Shown: positions 10,755-25,939, numbered from the stretch's first letter. The stretch: 64,000 bases of DNA from Phytobacter palmae (GCA_900112785.1 FONB01000015.1:1-64000), one strand, 5' to 3'. The notes: generated by a model not told the origin, from the sequence alone. Program-made: numbers and translations.

Positions 10755-12251
10755 ATGGCTCACTCACATTTATTAGCAGAAAGAATTTCCCGCCTGAGCA
10801 GCGCGCTGGAAAAAGGTCTTTTTGAGCGTAGCCACGCTATTCGCCTGTGCCTGCTGGCCGCGTTAAGTGGTGAAAGCGTTTTTCTGCTCGGCCCACCGGG
10901 CATCGCCAAAAGCCTGATCGCCCGCCGCCTGAAATTCGCCTTTAAAAATGCCCGCGCCTTTGAATACCTTATGACCCGCTTCTCCACACCCGAAGAGGTG
11001 TTTGGTCCTCTTTCAATTCAGGCACTAAAAGATGAAGGGCGTTATGAACGTTTAACGCACGGCTATCTGCCGGAAGCTGAGATTGTGTTTCTGGACGAAA
11101 TCTGGAAAGCCGGCCCGGCTATCCTTAATACGTTATTAACCGCCATTAATGAGCGTCGCTTTCGCAACGGCGCGCTGGAAGAGAAAATCCCCATGCGTTT
11201 GCTGGTGGCGGCGTCTAACGAACTGCCCGAGGCTGACAGCAGCCTCGAAGCACTTTATGACCGCATGTTGATTCGTCTGTGGCTCGATAAAGTGCAGGAG
11301 AAAAGTAATTTCCGCTCAATGCTCATCAGCCAGCAGGATGAAAGCGGCAACCCGGTTCCGGCTGACCTGCAAATCAGCGATGAGGAGTATACGCGCTGGC
11401 AGCAGGAAATCGTGCAGGTGAAATTACCCGACGCCGTTTTCGATCTGATTTTCATGTTACGCCAGCAGCTTGATAACTTACCTACAGCGCCTTATGTTTC
11501 TGACCGCCGCTGGAAAAAAGCCATTCGCCTGCTCCAGGCCAGCGCCTTTTTCAGCGGACGCGATGCGGTTGCCCCTGTGGATTTAATCTTGCTGAAAGAC
11601 TGCCTGTGGCATGACGCTGAAAGTATGCGCCTGATGCAAAATCAACTGGAAATATTGATGACCGGGCATGCGTGGCAGCAGCAATCCATGCTGACGCAAC
11701 TGGGCGCTATCGCACAGCGCAACATTCAGCTCCAGCAGCAGCAAAGTGATAAAACGGCTCTCAAAGTTTCGCGGCAGGGCGGCATGTTCAGTCGTCGTCC
11801 GCATTACGATCTACCGGAAGATCTGCAAGACAGCACACTGACGTTATTGCTCCAGCAGTCATTAAAGTTGCATGACATGCAGGTCAATCATGTGACTATC
11901 GAACGAGCCGCGCTAGCCCAGTGGCTGGCAAAAGGCGGCGAGATCCGTGGCAAACTTAACGGCATTGGTTTCGCGCAGATCCTTAATCTTGAAGTCGACA
12001 CCAGCCTGCATCTGTTGATCCGTGATATCAGCCTGCAGGGTTCCCGTCTCGCTTTACCGGGCGGAGCGGCAACCCATGTACCAGAAGAAATAAAGCAGCA
12101 ACTGGAAGCGCTGGACACACTCTGGCACCAGCAGCACACCCGTTTTAGCGAACAGCAAAAATGTCTGTTCATCCCCGCCGACTGGTTAGGCCGCATTGAA
12201 GCCAGCCTGCAGGACGTCCGTGTACAGATACAACAGGCACTTCAATGCTAA
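10755..12251 (+). CDS. ravA: MoxR-family AAA+ ATPase RavA
   Basis: A 498-residue AAA+ ATPase with Walker A GPPGIAKS (residues 46-53), Walker B IVFLDEIW (about 110-117) and the C-terminal extension that in E. coli binds inducible lysine decarboxylase CadA. Start chosen at [11 protein letters not shown], matching E. coli length. Its ribosome site AAGGA is rather far away (about 12 bp), and the frame stays open 13 codons upstream. It overlaps viaA by 7 bp, and the two act together in modulating respiratory complexes and aminoglycoside sensitivity in E. coli. Confidence 0.94.
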   Translation: MAHSHLLAERISRLSSALEKGLFERSHAIRLCLLAALSGESVFLLGPPGIAKSLIARRLKFAFKNARAFEYLMTRFSTPEEVFGPLSIQALKDEGRYERLTHGYLPEAEIVFLDEIWKAGPAILNTLLTAINERRFRNGALEEKIPMRLLVAASNELPEADSSLEALYDRMLIRLWLDKVQEKSNFRSMLISQQDESGNPVPADLQISDEEYTRWQQEIVQVKLPDAVFDLIFMLRQQLDNLPTAPYVSDRRWKKAIRLLQASAFFSGRDAVAPVDLILLKDCLWHDAESMRLMQNQLEILMTGHAWQQQSMLTQLGAIAQRNIQLQQQQSDKTALKVSRQGGMFSRRPHYDLPEDLQDSTLTLLLQQSLKLHDMQVNHVTIERAALAQWLAKGGEIRGKLNGIGFAQILNLEVDTSLHLLIRDISLQGSRLALPGGAATHVPEEIKQQLEALDTLWHQQHTRFSEQQKCLFIPADWLGRIEASLQDVRVQIQQALQC

Positions 12252-13696
12252 CGCTGGACGCGCTGAATGCCCTGCTGGCCATCAGTGAGGAGACGATAGT
12301 TGAAGAGCTTATCGTCGCCTTACTGGCCTCACCCCAGCTGGCTGTTCTCTTCGAGAAGTTTCCCAAACTCCGGAACGTTATTACCGAAGATGTGCCGCGC
12401 TGGCGCGAAGCGCTGAAAAATCACCTGAAAGAGACACAGGTACCGCCAGAACTTACCGAAGAAGTGCTTTGCTATCAGCAGAGCCAGTTACTTTCCACTT
12501 CACAATTCATCGTTCAGTTGCCGCAAATTCTGACGCTTCTGGATAAGCTTCGCTCGCCTTTCGCCGCTCAGGCAAGCGCAATGGCGAAGGACAATCCGAC
12601 CTTTACCCCGGCATTGCAAACGCTTTTCTTACAGCGCTGGCGATTAAGTCTGGTGGTGCAGACAACCGCCTTTAATCAGCAACTACTGGAAGAAGAGCGT
12701 GAGCAATTACTCAGTGAAGTACAGGAACGCATGACGCTAAGCGGCCAGCTTGAACCGATACTGATTGAAAACGAAAATGCAGCCGGGCGGTTATGGGATA
12801 TGAGCGCCGGGCAAATTAAGCGCGGTGACTACCAGCTCATCGTGAAATACGGTGATTTTCTGACGGAACAGCCGGAACTCAAGCAACTGGCGGAACAACT
12901 TGGGCGCTCCCGCGAGGCAAAATCTGTTCCGCGTAAAGATGCGCCAATGGAAACCTTTCGTATGCTGGTGCGTGAACCATCAACCGTGCCAGAGCAGGTT
13001 GACGGGCTACATCAAAGTGACGATATCCTGCGTCTGTTACCGCCTGAACTGGCGACGCTGGGCATTACTGAACTGGAATATGAGTTCTATCGTCGGCTGG
13101 TTGAAAAACAGCTCCTGACCTACCGCCTTCACGGTGATGCCTGGCGGGAAAGAGCGGTAGAGCGCCCGGTTATTCATCAGGATTTTGATGAACAGCCGCG
13201 CGGGCCGTTCATTGTCTGTGTAGACACATCCGGTTCGATGGGTGGATTCAATGAACAGTGCGCAAAAGCCTTCTGCCTGGCGCTGATGCGCGTGGCGCTG
13301 GCAGATAAACGGCGTTGTTTCATTATGCTGTTTTCCAGCGAGGTCGTACGCTACGAATTAACCTGTCAGCAGGGACTGGAACATGCAATCCGCTTTCTGA
13401 GCCAGCGCTTTCGCGGCGGTACGGACTTAGCGAGCTGTTTTCGCGCCATTATTGAACGCATGCAGGGTGGAGAGTGGTATGACGCCGATGCGGTGGTTAT
13501 CTCTGACTTTATCGCCCAGCGTCTGCCGGATGATGTGATTGGCAAGGTCAAGGAACTGCAGGCGGTGCACCAGCATCGTTTTCATGCGGTGGCGATGTCA
13601 GCGCACGGAAAACCCGGCATCATGCGTATATTCGATCATATCTGGCGCTTTGATACCGGGATGCGTAGCCGTCTGCTCAGGCGCTGGCGTCGTTAA
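12245..13696 (+). CDS. viaA: VWA-domain protein ViaA
   Basis: A 483-residue partner of RavA. The C-terminal von Willebrand factor A domain has the MIDAS motif DTSGS (about residue 327, in [11 protein letters not shown]) and later GGTDL. The N-terminal part is helical and stimulates RavA in E. coli. It starts inside the end of ravA (translational coupling). Its TAA stop touches the stop codon of convergent asnA. Confidence 0.95.
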   Translation: MLTLDALNALLAISEETIVEELIVALLASPQLAVLFEKFPKLRNVITEDVPRWREALKNHLKETQVPPELTEEVLCYQQSQLLSTSQFIVQLPQILTLLDKLRSPFAAQASAMAKDNPTFTPALQTLFLQRWRLSLVVQTTAFNQQLLEEEREQLLSEVQERMTLSGQLEPILIENENAAGRLWDMSAGQIKRGDYQLIVKYGDFLTEQPELKQLAEQLGRSREAKSVPRKDAPMETFRMLVREPSTVPEQVDGLHQSDDILRLLPPELATLGITELEYEFYRRLVEKQLLTYRLHGDAWRERAVERPVIHQDFDEQPRGPFIVCVDTSGSMGGFNEQCAKAFCLALMRVALADKRRCFIMLFSSEVVRYELTCQQGLEHAIRFLSQRFRGGTDLASCFRAIIERMQGGEWYDADAVVISDFIAQRLPDDVIGKVKELQAVHQHRFHAVAMSAHGKPGIMRIFDHIWRFDTGMRSRLLRRWRR

Positions 13697-14689
13697 TTAC
13701 AGTAACGCGTCGACGGTCTCACGAACCTGTGCAGGCCATACGCCGCATTGAACCTGCCCGATGTGCGACAGCTGCAGCAACAGCATCGTCAAACGCGACT
13801 GGCCAATACCACCACCGATAGTTTGCGGCATATCACCGCGCAACAACGCCTGGTGCCAGTCGAGACGCAGACGATCTTCATCGTCGGTGATTTTAAGCTG
13901 GCGTTTCAGTGCGTCAGCATCAACGCGGATCCCCATAGAAGAGAGCTCAAGCGCATCTTCCAGTACCGGGTTCCACACCAGGATATCGCCGTTCAGACCG
14001 TGTAACCCCTTCTCACCGGGTGTGCTCCAGTCATCGTAATCTGGTGCTCGTACATCATGGCGCTGACCATCGCTGAGCTTCCCGCCAATACCCATCAGAA
14101 ATACTGCGCCCAGATCTTTAGCTATTGCGCGTTCGCGCCCTTTTGCATCCAGTGCCGGATAACGACTCAGCAGCTCTTCGCTGTGCACGAAGTGGATCTG
14201 CTCGGGCAGAAAGGGGGTCAGGCCAAACTCTTTGCTCACCGCTGCTTCGGTTGCTTTGATCCCGGCATAGATAGCTTCAACAGTCGATCTCAGTGTGCCG
14301 GTGTGGCGTTCGCCTTCACCCAGTACGCGTTCCCAGTCCCATTGATCAACATATACGGAATGGACTGGAGAGAGGCGATCTTCATCTGGTCGCAGGGCTT
14401 TCATATGCGTGTATAGCCCTTCACCCGCGCTGAAATCATGTTGCCCCAGTGTTTGACGTTTCCATTTGGCCAGAGAGTGAACCACTTCAAATTGCGCATC
14501 CGGCAGATTTTTGACTTTTACCTGTACCGCTTTTTCACAGCCCGACAGGTTATCCTGAGTCCCATCTCCTACACGGCTTAGAATCGGTGCCTGAACTTCA
14601 ATTAGCCCCAGTTTTTCTTCCAGCTGGCGGGAAAAATGCGACTTCACGAATACGATCTGACGTTGTTTGCTGATGTAAGCGGATTTCAT
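13697..14689 (-). CDS. asnA: Aspartate-ammonia ligase (asparagine synthetase A)
   Basis: A 330-residue enzyme that makes asparagine from aspartate, ammonia and ATP. Its fold is related to class II aminoacyl-tRNA synthetases; [14 protein letters not shown] near the C-terminus is the motif 3-like segment. The start is preceded by AAGGAGTTAAAAG, a good ribosome site. It is divergent from its activator asnC and convergent with viaA. Confidence 0.97.
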   Translation of the reverse strand: MKSAYISKQRQIVFVKSHFSRQLEEKLGLIEVQAPILSRVGDGTQDNLSGCEKAVQVKVKNLPDAQFEVVHSLAKWKRQTLGQHDFSAGEGLYTHMKALRPDEDRLSPVHSVYVDQWDWERVLGEGERHTGTLRSTVEAIYAGIKATEAAVSKEFGLTPFLPEQIHFVHSEELLSRYPALDAKGRERAIAKDLGAVFLMGIGGKLSDGQRHDVRAPDYDDWSTPGEKGLHGLNGDILVWNPVLEDALELSSMGIRVDADALKRQLKITDDEDRLRLDWHQALLRGDMPQTIGGGIGQSRLTMLLLQLSHIGQVQCGVWPAQVRETVDALL

Positions 14690-14839
14690 CTTTTAACTCC
14701 TTTGCTCTGTTGCAAACGATTAAGCAACAAAGTCAGGCCTTTATTCAATAATCAACAATAAAAAAGCCCTTCATAGTTTTTATTCGTCAAAATACACCGC
14801 TAAAATAGAAAGAATGTTTATTCATCATAAGAAAAACCT
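14690..14839. promoter_or_regulatory. Divergent asnA/asnC control region
   Basis: This A/T-rich 150-bp gap must carry both divergent promoters. A candidate asnC -10, TAAAAT, is at 14801-14806. In E. coli, AsnC activates asnA and represses itself here when asparagine is scarce. No clear AsnC site could be singled out by eye. Confidence 0.5.
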
Positions 14840-15298
14840 ATGGAAAATTATCAGATCGACAATCTGGACCGCGGCATCCTTGACGCCTTAATGGCGAATG
14901 CGCGTACCGCTTATGCAGAGCTTGCCAAACAATTTGGTGTCAGCCCGGGTACGATTCACGTTCGCGTAGAGAAAATGAAACAGGCAGGGATTATTACCGG
15001 CGCGCGAATTGACGTCAGCCCTAAACAATTAGGTTATGACGTCTGCTGTTTTATCGGCATTATCCTCAAAAGCGCCAAAGATTACCCTTCCGCGCTGGCC
15101 CGGCTGGAAAGTCTGGAAGAGGTCACCGAGGCCTACTACACCACTGGTCACTACAGTATCTTTATTAAGGTCATGTGCCGCTCGATCGATGCACTGCAAC
15201 AGGTGCTTATCAACAAGATCCAAACAATTGATGAAATCCAGTCCACGGAAACGCTGATCTCTCTGCAAAACCCCATCATGCGTACGATCCGCCCGTAA
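14840..15298 (+). CDS. asnC: Lrp/AsnC-family regulator AsnC
   Basis: A 152-residue feast/famine regulator. The N-terminal helix-turn-helix (about residues 8-55, LDRGILDALMANARTAYAELAKQFGVS) is followed by a C-terminal RAM ligand-binding domain that forms octamers and binds asparagine. It activates the divergent asnA. Read-through from asnC toward mioC and oriC is known in E. coli. Confidence 0.96.
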   Translation: MENYQIDNLDRGILDALMANARTAYAELAKQFGVSPGTIHVRVEKMKQAGIITGARIDVSPKQLGYDVCCFIGIILKSAKDYPSALARLESLEEVTEAYYTTGHYSIFIKVMCRSIDALQQVLINKIQTIDEIQSTETLISLQNPIMRTIRP

Positions 15299-15330
15299 CA
15301 GGGCGTTTTTCCCCACCGCTAATACCCATA

Positions 15331-15370
15331 TTGTCCACAGGTAGATCCCAGCCCATTCACAGCGTACAAT
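15331..15370 (+). promoter_or_regulatory. mioC promoter region with DnaA-box-like site
   Basis: TTGTCCACA (15331-15339) differs by one base from the DnaA box TTATCCACA. TACAAT at 15365-15370 is a plausible -10. In E. coli, mioC transcription runs toward oriC and is repressed by DnaA and ppGpp. The -35 could not be assigned with confidence. Confidence 0.5.
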
Positions 15371-15397
15371 ACGCAACTCATAACCGGAGTGGACTTC

Positions 15398-15847
15398 ATG
15401 GCAGATATTACGCTTATTAGTGGCAGTACCCTGGGTGGCGCAGAATATGTAGCAGAACACCTGGCGGAAAAACTGGAAGATGCAGGTTTTACAACCGAAA
15501 CCCTGCACGGCCCGTTACTGGAAGATCTGCCGCAGGAAGGAACCTGGCTGGTGGTGAGTTCTACCCATGGCGCAGGCGATTTGCCAGATAACCTCCAGCC
15601 GTTTTATGACGATCTTAATGAACAAAAACCTGACCTTTCCGCCATACGTTTCGGCGCGATTGGTATTGGCAGCCGCGAATATGACACGTTTTGCGGCGCG
15701 ATTGAAAAACTCGAGGTTTCATTGAAGGCCTGTGGAGCAAAACAGTTAGGTGAAACCGCGAAGATCAACATCCTTGAGCACGACATTCCTGAAGATCCGG
15801 CTGAAATTTGGCTCGGATCCTGGATTATTTTACTCAAGAACGGTTAA
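15398..15847 (+). CDS. mioC: Flavodoxin-like protein MioC
   Basis: A 149-residue FMN-binding flavodoxin-fold protein. Its phosphate-binding loop is SGSTLGGAEYVAE near the N-terminus. The E. coli protein (147 residues) is implicated in biotin synthase electron transfer. Start chosen at MADITLIS behind GGAGTGG; the frame is open 3 codons earlier. The gene lies immediately beside oriC and is transcribed toward it. Confidence 0.95.
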   Translation: MADITLISGSTLGGAEYVAEHLAEKLEDAGFTTETLHGPLLEDLPQEGTWLVVSSTHGAGDLPDNLQPFYDDLNEQKPDLSAIRFGAIGIGSREYDTFCGAIEKLEVSLKACGAKQLGETAKINILEHDIPEDPAEIWLGSWIILLKNG

Positions 15848-15848
15848 A

Positions 15849-16130
15849 GATCGCGCGATCGAGTGTGGATAACTACGCTTAAAACCGTTGATCAACCGGT
15901 AGTTATCCAAAGTATAACCATCGCCTAGTTTTTGAGTTGTGCATAACTACCCATTCTGATCCCAGCTTATACTGGCCAGGATCACCGATCATTAACAGTT
16001 AATGATCCAGGCTAACGTCATGATCTTCATATCAGGATCCGGGTTATCCACAGGCCAGGGCGATCCTAATAAGAGATCACAGTAAAACAGATCTCTCTAT
16101 ATAAAGATCTTCTTTTTAATACCCGGGATC
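15849..16130. other. oriC: Chromosomal replication origin oriC
   Basis: It sits between mioC and mnmG as in E. coli, inverted relative to the usual drawing. DnaA boxes: R4 TGTGGATAA (15864-15872), R3 TTATCCAAA (15903-15911), R2 TGTGCATAA (15938-15946) and R1 TTATCCACA (16044-16052). The DNA unwinding element holds three 13-mers beginning GATCT on the minus strand: R at 16066-16078, M at 16081-16093 and L at 16097-16109. A T-rich stretch (16111-16120) follows. I count fourteen GATC sites between 15849 and 16130, substrates for Dam methylation and SeqA. The remainder up to 16220 is the mnmG promoter region. Confidence 0.95.
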
Positions 16131-16220
16131 CTGATGCTTTCTCACTGAGCTAAAGTTGAGTAGAATCCACGGCCCAGGCATCAATCCACTTTCTAACCGC
16201 TTTACGCGAGGCAATACACC

Positions 16221-18110
16221 ATGTTTTATCCGGATCCTTTTGACGTCATCATCATTGGCGGGGGTCATGCAGGCACTGAGGCCGCCATGGCCGCAGCGCG
16301 TATGGGTCAACAGACTCTGCTTTTGACACACAATATCGACACGCTGGGGCAAATGAGTTGCAACCCGGCCATTGGCGGTATTGGGAAAGGACACCTGGTA
16401 AAAGAAGTGGATGCACTCGGCGGTCTGATGGCGAAAGCGATCGATCAGGCAGGTATCCAGTTTAGGATACTAAACGGCAGTAAAGGCCCGGCAGTTCGTG
16501 CCACCCGAGCACAGGCAGATCGTGTGCTCTACCGTCAGGCTGTGCGTACCGCCCTGGAAAACCAGCCAAATCTGATGATCTTCCAGCAGGCTGTGGAAGA
16601 TCTGATTGTAGAAAACGATCGCGTCGTGGGTGCCGTTACCCAGATGGGCCTGAAATTCCGTGCTAAAGCTGTTGTATTGACCGTCGGGACATTTCTCGAC
16701 GGCAAAATTCATATCGGGCTGGATAACTACAGTGGTGGCCGTGCGGGCGATCCGCCTTCCATTCCGCTTTCTCGCCGTCTGCGTGAATTGCCGCTGCGCG
16801 TAAGCCGCCTGAAGACCGGTACTCCGCCGCGCATTGACGCACGCACCATTGATTTCAGTGTTCTGGCGCAGCAGCATGGCGACAACCCGATGCCGGTTTT
16901 CTCGTTTATGGGTAATGCCGCGCAGCATCCGCGTCAGGTACCGTGCTACATCACCCACACTAACGAGAAAACTCACGAGGTCATCCGCAATAACCTCGAT
17001 CGCAGCCCGATGTATGCTGGCGTGATCGAAGGGATCGGCCCGCGTTACTGCCCGTCTATTGAAGACAAAGTGATGCGCTTTGCCGATCGCAACCAGCACC
17101 AGATCTTCCTGGAGCCGGAAGGGTTGACCTCTAACGAAATTTACCCGAACGGTATCTCTACCAGTCTGCCGTTTGATGTACAGATGAAAATTGTCCGCTC
17201 GATGCAGGGGATGGAAAACGCAAAAATCGTTCGCCCTGGTTATGCCATTGAGTACGATTTCTTCGATCCCCGTGACCTGAAACCAACCCTTGAGAGCAAA
17301 TTTATCCACGGGCTATTTTTTGCCGGGCAAATCAACGGCACCACTGGCTACGAAGAAGCTGCGGCTCAGGGGTTGTTAGCCGGTCTTAACGCTGCCCGCT
17401 TCTCCGCTGAGAAAGAGGGTTGGGCACCGGCTCGTTCTCAGGCTTATCTGGGGGTACTGGTGGACGATCTTTGTACTCTGGGTACCAAAGAACCGTACCG
17501 CATGTTTACTTCTCGTGCCGAGTATCGCCTGATGCTGCGCGAAGATAACGCCGATCTGCGTCTGACCGAAATCGGTCGTGAGCTTGGCCTCGTGGACGAT
17601 GAACGATGGGCGCGCTACAACGAAAAACTCGAAAATATCGAACGTGAACGTCAGCGCCTGAAATCTATCTGGGTGAACCCAACGTCGGAAAACGCGCCGG
17701 AAGTGAATAAAAACCTGACTGCGCCGTTGTCTCGCGAAGCCAGCGGTGAAGATCTGCTGCGTCGTCCGGAAGTGACTTACGAGCAGCTGGTACAGCTGGC
17801 GCCGTTTGCTCCCGGGCTGAGCGATGAACAGGCGGCTGAGCAGGTTGAGATTCAGGTGAAGTACGAAGGGTATATCGCTCGTCAGCAGGATGAAATTGAA
17901 AAACAGCAGCGTAACGAGAATACGCTGTTACCTGCATCGCTGGATTATCGTCAGGTCAGTGGCCTGTCGAATGAAGTGATCGCGAAGCTAAACGATCACA
18001 AACCAGCGTCCATCGGACAGGCGTCCCGTATTTCCGGGATCACGCCAGCTGCGATCTCTATTCTGCTGGTCTGGTTGAAAAAGCAGGGTATGCTGCGTCG
18101 TAGCGCCTGA
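16221..18110 (+). CDS. mnmG: tRNA uridine-5-carboxymethylaminomethyl modification enzyme MnmG (GidA)
   Basis: A 629-residue FAD enzyme that works with MnmE to install the cmnm5 group on the wobble uridine of several tRNAs. The N-terminal dinucleotide fold is [18 protein letters not shown] (about residues 8-25), followed by the MnmG signature around [14 protein letters not shown]. The length equals that of E. coli MnmG. Its promoter lies beside oriC, where transcription influences initiation in E. coli. Its partner mnmE is also in this window. Confidence 0.97.
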   Translation: MFYPDPFDVIIIGGGHAGTEAAMAAARMGQQTLLLTHNIDTLGQMSCNPAIGGIGKGHLVKEVDALGGLMAKAIDQAGIQFRILNGSKGPAVRATRAQADRVLYRQAVRTALENQPNLMIFQQAVEDLIVENDRVVGAVTQMGLKFRAKAVVLTVGTFLDGKIHIGLDNYSGGRAGDPPSIPLSRRLRELPLRVSRLKTGTPPRIDARTIDFSVLAQQHGDNPMPVFSFMGNAAQHPRQVPCYITHTNEKTHEVIRNNLDRSPMYAGVIEGIGPRYCPSIEDKVMRFADRNQHQIFLEPEGLTSNEIYPNGISTSLPFDVQMKIVRSMQGMENAKIVRPGYAIEYDFFDPRDLKPTLESKFIHGLFFAGQINGTTGYEEAAAQGLLAGLNAARFSAEKEGWAPARSQAYLGVLVDDLCTLGTKEPYRMFTSRAEYRLMLREDNADLRLTEIGRELGLVDDERWARYNEKLENIERERQRLKSIWVNPTSENAPEVNKNLTAPLSREASGEDLLRRPEVTYEQLVQLAPFAPGLSDEQAAEQVEIQVKYEGYIARQQDEIEKQQRNENTLLPASLDYRQVSGLSNEVIAKLNDHKPASIGQASRISGITPAAISILLVWLKKQGMLRRSA

Positions 18111-18146
18111 CAGGTTTAGCTAAACATCAACTTACTACCAGATAGC

Positions 18147-18202
18147 GCGCTGCCATGCAGCGCAGCAGATTTAAAGCCCGGTAGGCGTGAACGCCGCCGG
18201 GC
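18147..18202. repeat. REP/BIME-like hairpins between mnmG and rsmG
   Basis: Two adjacent palindromes are present: GCGCTGC CAT GCAGCGC (18147-18163), and GCCCGG...CCGGGC with inner GGCGT/ACGCC (18176-18202). The second resembles enterobacterial REP elements. They probably affect mRNA stability between the two genes. Confidence 0.65.
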
Positions 18203-18225
18203 ATATTTTCAGACAGGTAATCACC

Positions 18226-18849
18226 GTGCTCAATAAACTTTCTCGTCTGCTCGATGAAGCAGGTATTTCGCTCACCGATCACCAGAAAAACCAACTGGTG
18301 GCCTATGTCGAAATGCTCCACAAATGGAATAAAGCATACAACCTGACTTCTGTACGTGACCCGAACGAAATGCTGATTCGCCATATCCTGGACAGTATCG
18401 TGGTTGCGCCACACTTGCAGGGGGAGCGGTTTATCGACGTCGGTACAGGACCTGGCCTGCCGGGGATCCCGTTGTCTATTGTTCTTCCTGACGCACATTT
18501 CATCCTGCTGGATAGCCTGGGTAAACGCGTCCGTTTTCTGCGTCAGGTTCAGCATGAGCTTCATTTAACGAACATCACTCCGGTTCAGAGCCGGGTCGAA
18601 GATTTTCCGGCAGAGCCGCCTTTTGATGGAGTCATCAGCCGGGCATTCGCATCATTGAATGACATGGTGGACTGGTGCCAGCATCTGCCTGGAACTCAAG
18701 GCAAGTTCTATGCACTTAAAGGATTGATTCCGAATGATGAAATGGCCACTTTGCCTGGGGAGTTTTCAGTGGAATCTGTCATCAAATTAGATGTCCCTCA
18801 CCTTGAGGGAGACCGCCATCTTGTGGTCATTAAGGCAAACAAAATTTAA
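18226..18849 (+). CDS. rsmG: 16S rRNA (guanine527-N7)-methyltransferase RsmG (GidB)
   Basis: A 207-residue SAM-dependent methyltransferase that makes m7G527 in 16S rRNA; its loss gives low-level streptomycin resistance. The SAM-binding glycine-rich loop is [17 protein letters not shown] at about residues 68-84. Start chosen at GTG 18226 ([12 protein letters not shown]), which gives the E. coli length. The frame is open 13 codons upstream into the REP-like hairpin. Confidence 0.95.
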   Translation: MLNKLSRLLDEAGISLTDHQKNQLVAYVEMLHKWNKAYNLTSVRDPNEMLIRHILDSIVVAPHLQGERFIDVGTGPGLPGIPLSIVLPDAHFILLDSLGKRVRFLRQVQHELHLTNITPVQSRVEDFPAEPPFDGVISRAFASLNDMVDWCQHLPGTQGKFYALKGLIPNDEMATLPGEFSVESVIKLDVPHLEGDRHLVVIKANKI

Positions 18850-19346
18850 TTTTTATCAAAAAATGTAGAATTCGTGCTGTTTTCTGAATGTTAAAAAACG
18901 GCGTAAAAAACAGTGATACGTTCGGTTACATTTAACGCATATTTCACCTCGTTTTTTCTAAGATTTAACGCTGCTTTTTTGCTTAACTATGAAAATAGTC
19001 AACAGTGAAAATATCAGCCTGCTAAAAATCGGCGATTGTACATATTGATGGATGTTAAAAGATTATTATGAATGTCAATGAAAGGTTTTTATTGTATACC
19101 GAGCTGTTTTAAAAAGAGTTGTCAGTAATCATCTGCAATATCAAAAAGATGAAAAGGTGCAAATTCCCGATGCCAATATTTTGGCGAGCGCATAAATGTT
19201 TAATTTGTGATCTGGTGCACGCTTTGGTGGCAGGTGTTTCGCGTTATTCGGCGTTTTGCATAATGGTTCACAGTTTCGCTAAAAGTTGAAAAATAGCCCT
19301 CGGGAAAATTATTTAAACATTTATTCACCTTTTCGCTACTTATTGT
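18850..19346. other. A/T-rich intergenic region before the atp operon
   Basis: About 500 bp without a convincing reading frame or RNA gene. It is strongly A/T-rich with several runs of A. No clear terminator hairpin follows rsmG, so some read-through into atp is possible. A similarly long gap is present in E. coli. Confidence 0.6.
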
Positions 19347-19422
19347 TTGAAATCACGAGGCCGCACCGTATAATTTGACCGCTTTTTGATGCTTGACTCT
19401 GGGCCTTAAAGAACGTTTTATA
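19347..19422 (+). promoter_or_regulatory. atp operon promoters
   Basis: -35 TTGAAA (19347-19352) and -10 TATAAT (19369-19374), spaced 16 bp, match the main E. coli atpI promoter position. A second possible promoter is TTGACT (19393-19398) with TTTATA (19417-19422), spaced 18 bp. Transcription continues into atpI about 40-90 bp downstream. Confidence 0.75.
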
Positions 19423-19463
19423 CGACACGCGGCCTACCCCGAAGTGAGCAGGAGTTAAAAGTG

Positions 19464-20671
<1,208 letters not shown>

Positions 20672-20701
20672 TTTTTAACAACACTACTACGTTTTAACTG
20701 A

Positions 20702-20994
<293 letters not shown>

Positions 20995-21018
20995 TAACCA
21001 GATAAGAGGCATTGTGCT

Positions 21019-21489
21019 GTGAATCTAAACGCAACAATCCTCGGCCAGGCCATCGCGTTTGTCCTGTTCGTTCTGTTCTGCATGAAGTATGTATGGCCGC
21101 CATTAATGGCAGCCATTGAAAAACGTCAGAAAGAAATCGCTGACGGTTTGGCTTCTGCGGAACGAGCTAAGAAGGATTTGGACCTTGCACAGGCCAATGC
21201 GACCGACCAGCTGAAAAAAGCGAAAGCAGAAGCTCAGGTCATCATTGAGCAGGCGAATAAACGTCGCGCTCAGATCCTGGACGAAGCGAAAGCAGAAGCC
21301 GAGCAGGAACGTAACAAAATCGTGGCGCAGGCTCAGGCGGAAATTGACGCCGAGCGTAAACGTGCTCGCGAAGAGCTGCGTAAACAAGTGGCTCTGCTGG
21401 CTGTTGCCGGCGCCGAGAAGATCATCGAGCGTTCCGTGGATGAAGCTGCTAACAGCGACATCGTGAATAAACTGGTCGCTGAACTGTAA
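21019..21489 (+). CDS. atpF: ATP synthase F0 subunit b
   Basis: A 156-residue peripheral-stalk subunit: one N-terminal membrane helix (about 5-25), then a long charged coiled-coil helix rich in Ala, Lys and Glu. It uses a GTG start (NLNATILG), as in E. coli. Dimers connect F0 to subunit delta. Confidence 0.97.
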   Translation: MNLNATILGQAIAFVLFVLFCMKYVWPPLMAAIEKRQKEIADGLASAERAKKDLDLAQANATDQLKKAKAEAQVIIEQANKRRAQILDEAKAEAEQERNKIVAQAQAEIDAERKRAREELRKQVALLAVAGAEKIIERSVDEAANSDIVNKLVAEL

Positions 21490-21503
21490 GGAGGGAGGGG
21501 CCG

Positions 21504-22037
21504 ATGTCTGAATTTGTAACGGTAGCTCGCCCCTACGCCAAAGCAGCTTTTGACTTTGCTGTCGAACACCAGGGTGTCGATCGCTGGCAGGATATGCTGG
21601 CGTTCGCGGCCGAGGTGACGAAAAACGAACATATGGCAGAGCTTCTCTCCGGTGCTATTGCGCCGGAAACGCTTGCCGAGTCGTTTATCGCAGTCTGTGG
21701 GGAGCAACTTGACGACAATGGTCAGAACCTGATTCGGGTGATGGCTGAAAATGGTCGTCTTAAAGTGCTTCCTGATGTTCTTGAGCAGTTTGTTCAATTG
21801 CGTGCAGCCAGCGAGGCTATCGCAGAAGTCGAAGTGACTTCTGCGACCGCACTGAGTGAAGAACAGCTTTCGAAAATCAGCGCCGCGATGGAAAAACGTC
21901 TGTCACGCAAAGTTAAGCTGAATTGCAAAATCGATAAGTCTGTAATGGCAGGTGTTATCATCCGTGCGGGTGATATGGTCATTGATGGCAGCGTACGCGG
22001 CCGTCTTGAGCGCCTCGCAGACGTCTTGCAGTCTTAA
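21504..22037 (+). CDS. atpH: ATP synthase F1 subunit delta
   Basis: A 177-residue stalk subunit joining the b dimer to the top of the alpha3-beta3 head. The N-terminal helical domain begins with the conserved [13 protein letters not shown]. It lies 14 bp after atpF, behind GGAGGGAGGGG, and 12 bp before atpA. Confidence 0.97.
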   Translation: MSEFVTVARPYAKAAFDFAVEHQGVDRWQDMLAFAAEVTKNEHMAELLSGAIAPETLAESFIAVCGEQLDDNGQNLIRVMAENGRLKVLPDVLEQFVQLRAASEAIAEVEVTSATALSEEQLSKISAAMEKRLSRKVKLNCKIDKSVMAGVIIRAGDMVIDGSVRGRLERLADVLQS

Positions 22038-22049
22038 GGGGACTGGAGC

Positions 22050-23591
22050 ATGCAACTGAATTCCACCGAAATCAGCGAACTGATCAAGCAGCGCATTGCT
22101 CAGTTCAATGTTGTGAGTGAAGCTCACAACGAAGGTACTATTGTTTCTGTAAGTGACGGTGTTATCCGCATTCACGGCCTGGCCGATTGTATGCAGGGTG
22201 AGATGATTTCCCTGCCGGGTAACCGTTACGCTATCGCACTGAACCTGGAGCGCGACTCCGTAGGTGCAGTTGTGATGGGGCCGTATGCTGACCTCGCCGA
22301 AGGCATGAAGGTTAAATGTACGGGTCGTATCCTGGAAGTTCCGGTTGGCCGTGGTCTGCTGGGCCGCGTTGTGAACACCCTGGGTGCACCGATTGATGGT
22401 AAAGGTCCGCTGGAGCATGACGGCTTCTCCGCTGTTGAAGCTATCGCACCGGGCGTTATCGAACGTCAGTCCGTGGATCAGCCGGTTCAGACCGGTTATA
22501 AATCCGTTGACGCCATGATCCCAATCGGTCGTGGTCAGCGTGAACTGATCATCGGCGACCGTCAGACCGGTAAAACCGCGCTGGCAATCGACGCCATCAT
22601 CAACCAGCGTGATTCCGGCATCAAGTGCGTCTACGTGGCAATCGGCCAGAAAGCGTCCACCATTTCTAACGTGGTACGTAAACTGGAAGAACACGGCGCG
22701 CTGGCTAACACCATCGTTGTTGTGGCAACCGCATCTGAATCCGCCGCACTGCAATACCTGGCACCATATGCCGGTTGCGCCATGGGCGAATACTTCCGCG
22801 ACCGCGGTGAAGATGCACTGATCATTTATGATGACCTGTCTAAACAGGCCGTTGCTTACCGTCAGATTTCCCTGCTGCTCCGTCGTCCGCCAGGACGTGA
22901 AGCATTCCCGGGCGACGTATTCTACCTCCACTCTCGTCTGCTGGAGCGTGCTGCGCGTGTTAACGCCGAATACGTTGAAGCCTTCACCAAAGGTGAAGTG
23001 AAAGGGAAAACCGGCTCTCTGACCGCTCTGCCGATTATCGAAACGCAGGCAGGTGACGTTTCCGCGTTCGTTCCGACCAACGTAATTTCTATTACTGATG
23101 GTCAGATCTTCCTGGAAACCAACCTGTTTAACGCCGGTATTCGTCCTGCGGTTAACCCGGGTATCTCCGTATCCCGTGTTGGTGGCGCAGCGCAGACCAA
23201 GATCATGAAGAAACTGTCCGGTGGTATTCGTACCGCGCTGGCGCAGTATCGTGAACTGGCAGCGTTCTCCCAGTTTGCATCTGACCTTGACGATGCAACC
23301 CGTAAACAGCTTGACCACGGTCAGAAAGTGACCGAACTGCTGAAACAGAAACAATATGCGCCGATGTCCGTTGCGCAGCAGTCTCTGGTTCTGTTCGCAG
23401 CAGAACGTGGTTATCTGGCGGATGTAGAACTGGCGAAAATCGGTAGCTTCGAAGCCGCTCTGCTGGCTTACGTTGACCGTGACCACGCTCCGTTGATGCA
23501 AGAGATCAACCAGTCCGGTGGCTATAACGACGAAATCGAAGGCAAGCTGAAAGGCATCCTCGATTCCTTCAAAGCAACCCAGTCCTGGTAA
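22050..23591 (+). CDS. atpA: ATP synthase F1 subunit alpha
   Basis: A 513-residue non-catalytic nucleotide-binding subunit, identical in length to E. coli. The Walker A motif GDRQTGKT is near residue 169. The family signature with [17 protein letters not shown] is near residues 366-382. It forms the hexameric head with beta. Confidence 0.98.
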   Translation: MQLNSTEISELIKQRIAQFNVVSEAHNEGTIVSVSDGVIRIHGLADCMQGEMISLPGNRYAIALNLERDSVGAVVMGPYADLAEGMKVKCTGRILEVPVGRGLLGRVVNTLGAPIDGKGPLEHDGFSAVEAIAPGVIERQSVDQPVQTGYKSVDAMIPIGRGQRELIIGDRQTGKTALAIDAIINQRDSGIKCVYVAIGQKASTISNVVRKLEEHGALANTIVVVATASESAALQYLAPYAGCAMGEYFRDRGEDALIIYDDLSKQAVAYRQISLLLRRPPGREAFPGDVFYLHSRLLERAARVNAEYVEAFTKGEVKGKTGSLTALPIIETQAGDVSAFVPTNVISITDGQIFLETNLFNAGIRPAVNPGISVSRVGGAAQTKIMKKLSGGIRTALAQYRELAAFSQFASDLDDATRKQLDHGQKVTELLKQKQYAPMSVAQQSLVLFAAERGYLADVELAKIGSFEAALLAYVDRDHAPLMQEINQSGGYNDEIEGKLKGILDSFKATQSW

Positions 23592-23641
23592 CGTCTGGTG
23601 GCCTGCCTTAGGGCGGGCCGCAAGGCATTGAGGAGAAGCTC

Positions 23642-25919
<2,278 letters not shown>

Positions 25920-25939
25920 CGCCTTAATCGGAGGGTGAT

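Noticed and set aside
16470-17309. A 279-codon open frame on the minus strand opposite mnmG
   Set aside because: Antisense shadow of a certain gene; composition rich in His and Arg, with no motif.
21903-23501. A 532-codon open frame on the minus strand opposite atpH/atpA
   Set aside because: It is antisense to the highly conserved atpA. Its translation has low-complexity, non-protein-like composition and no start signal. It reflects biased codon use of the real gene.
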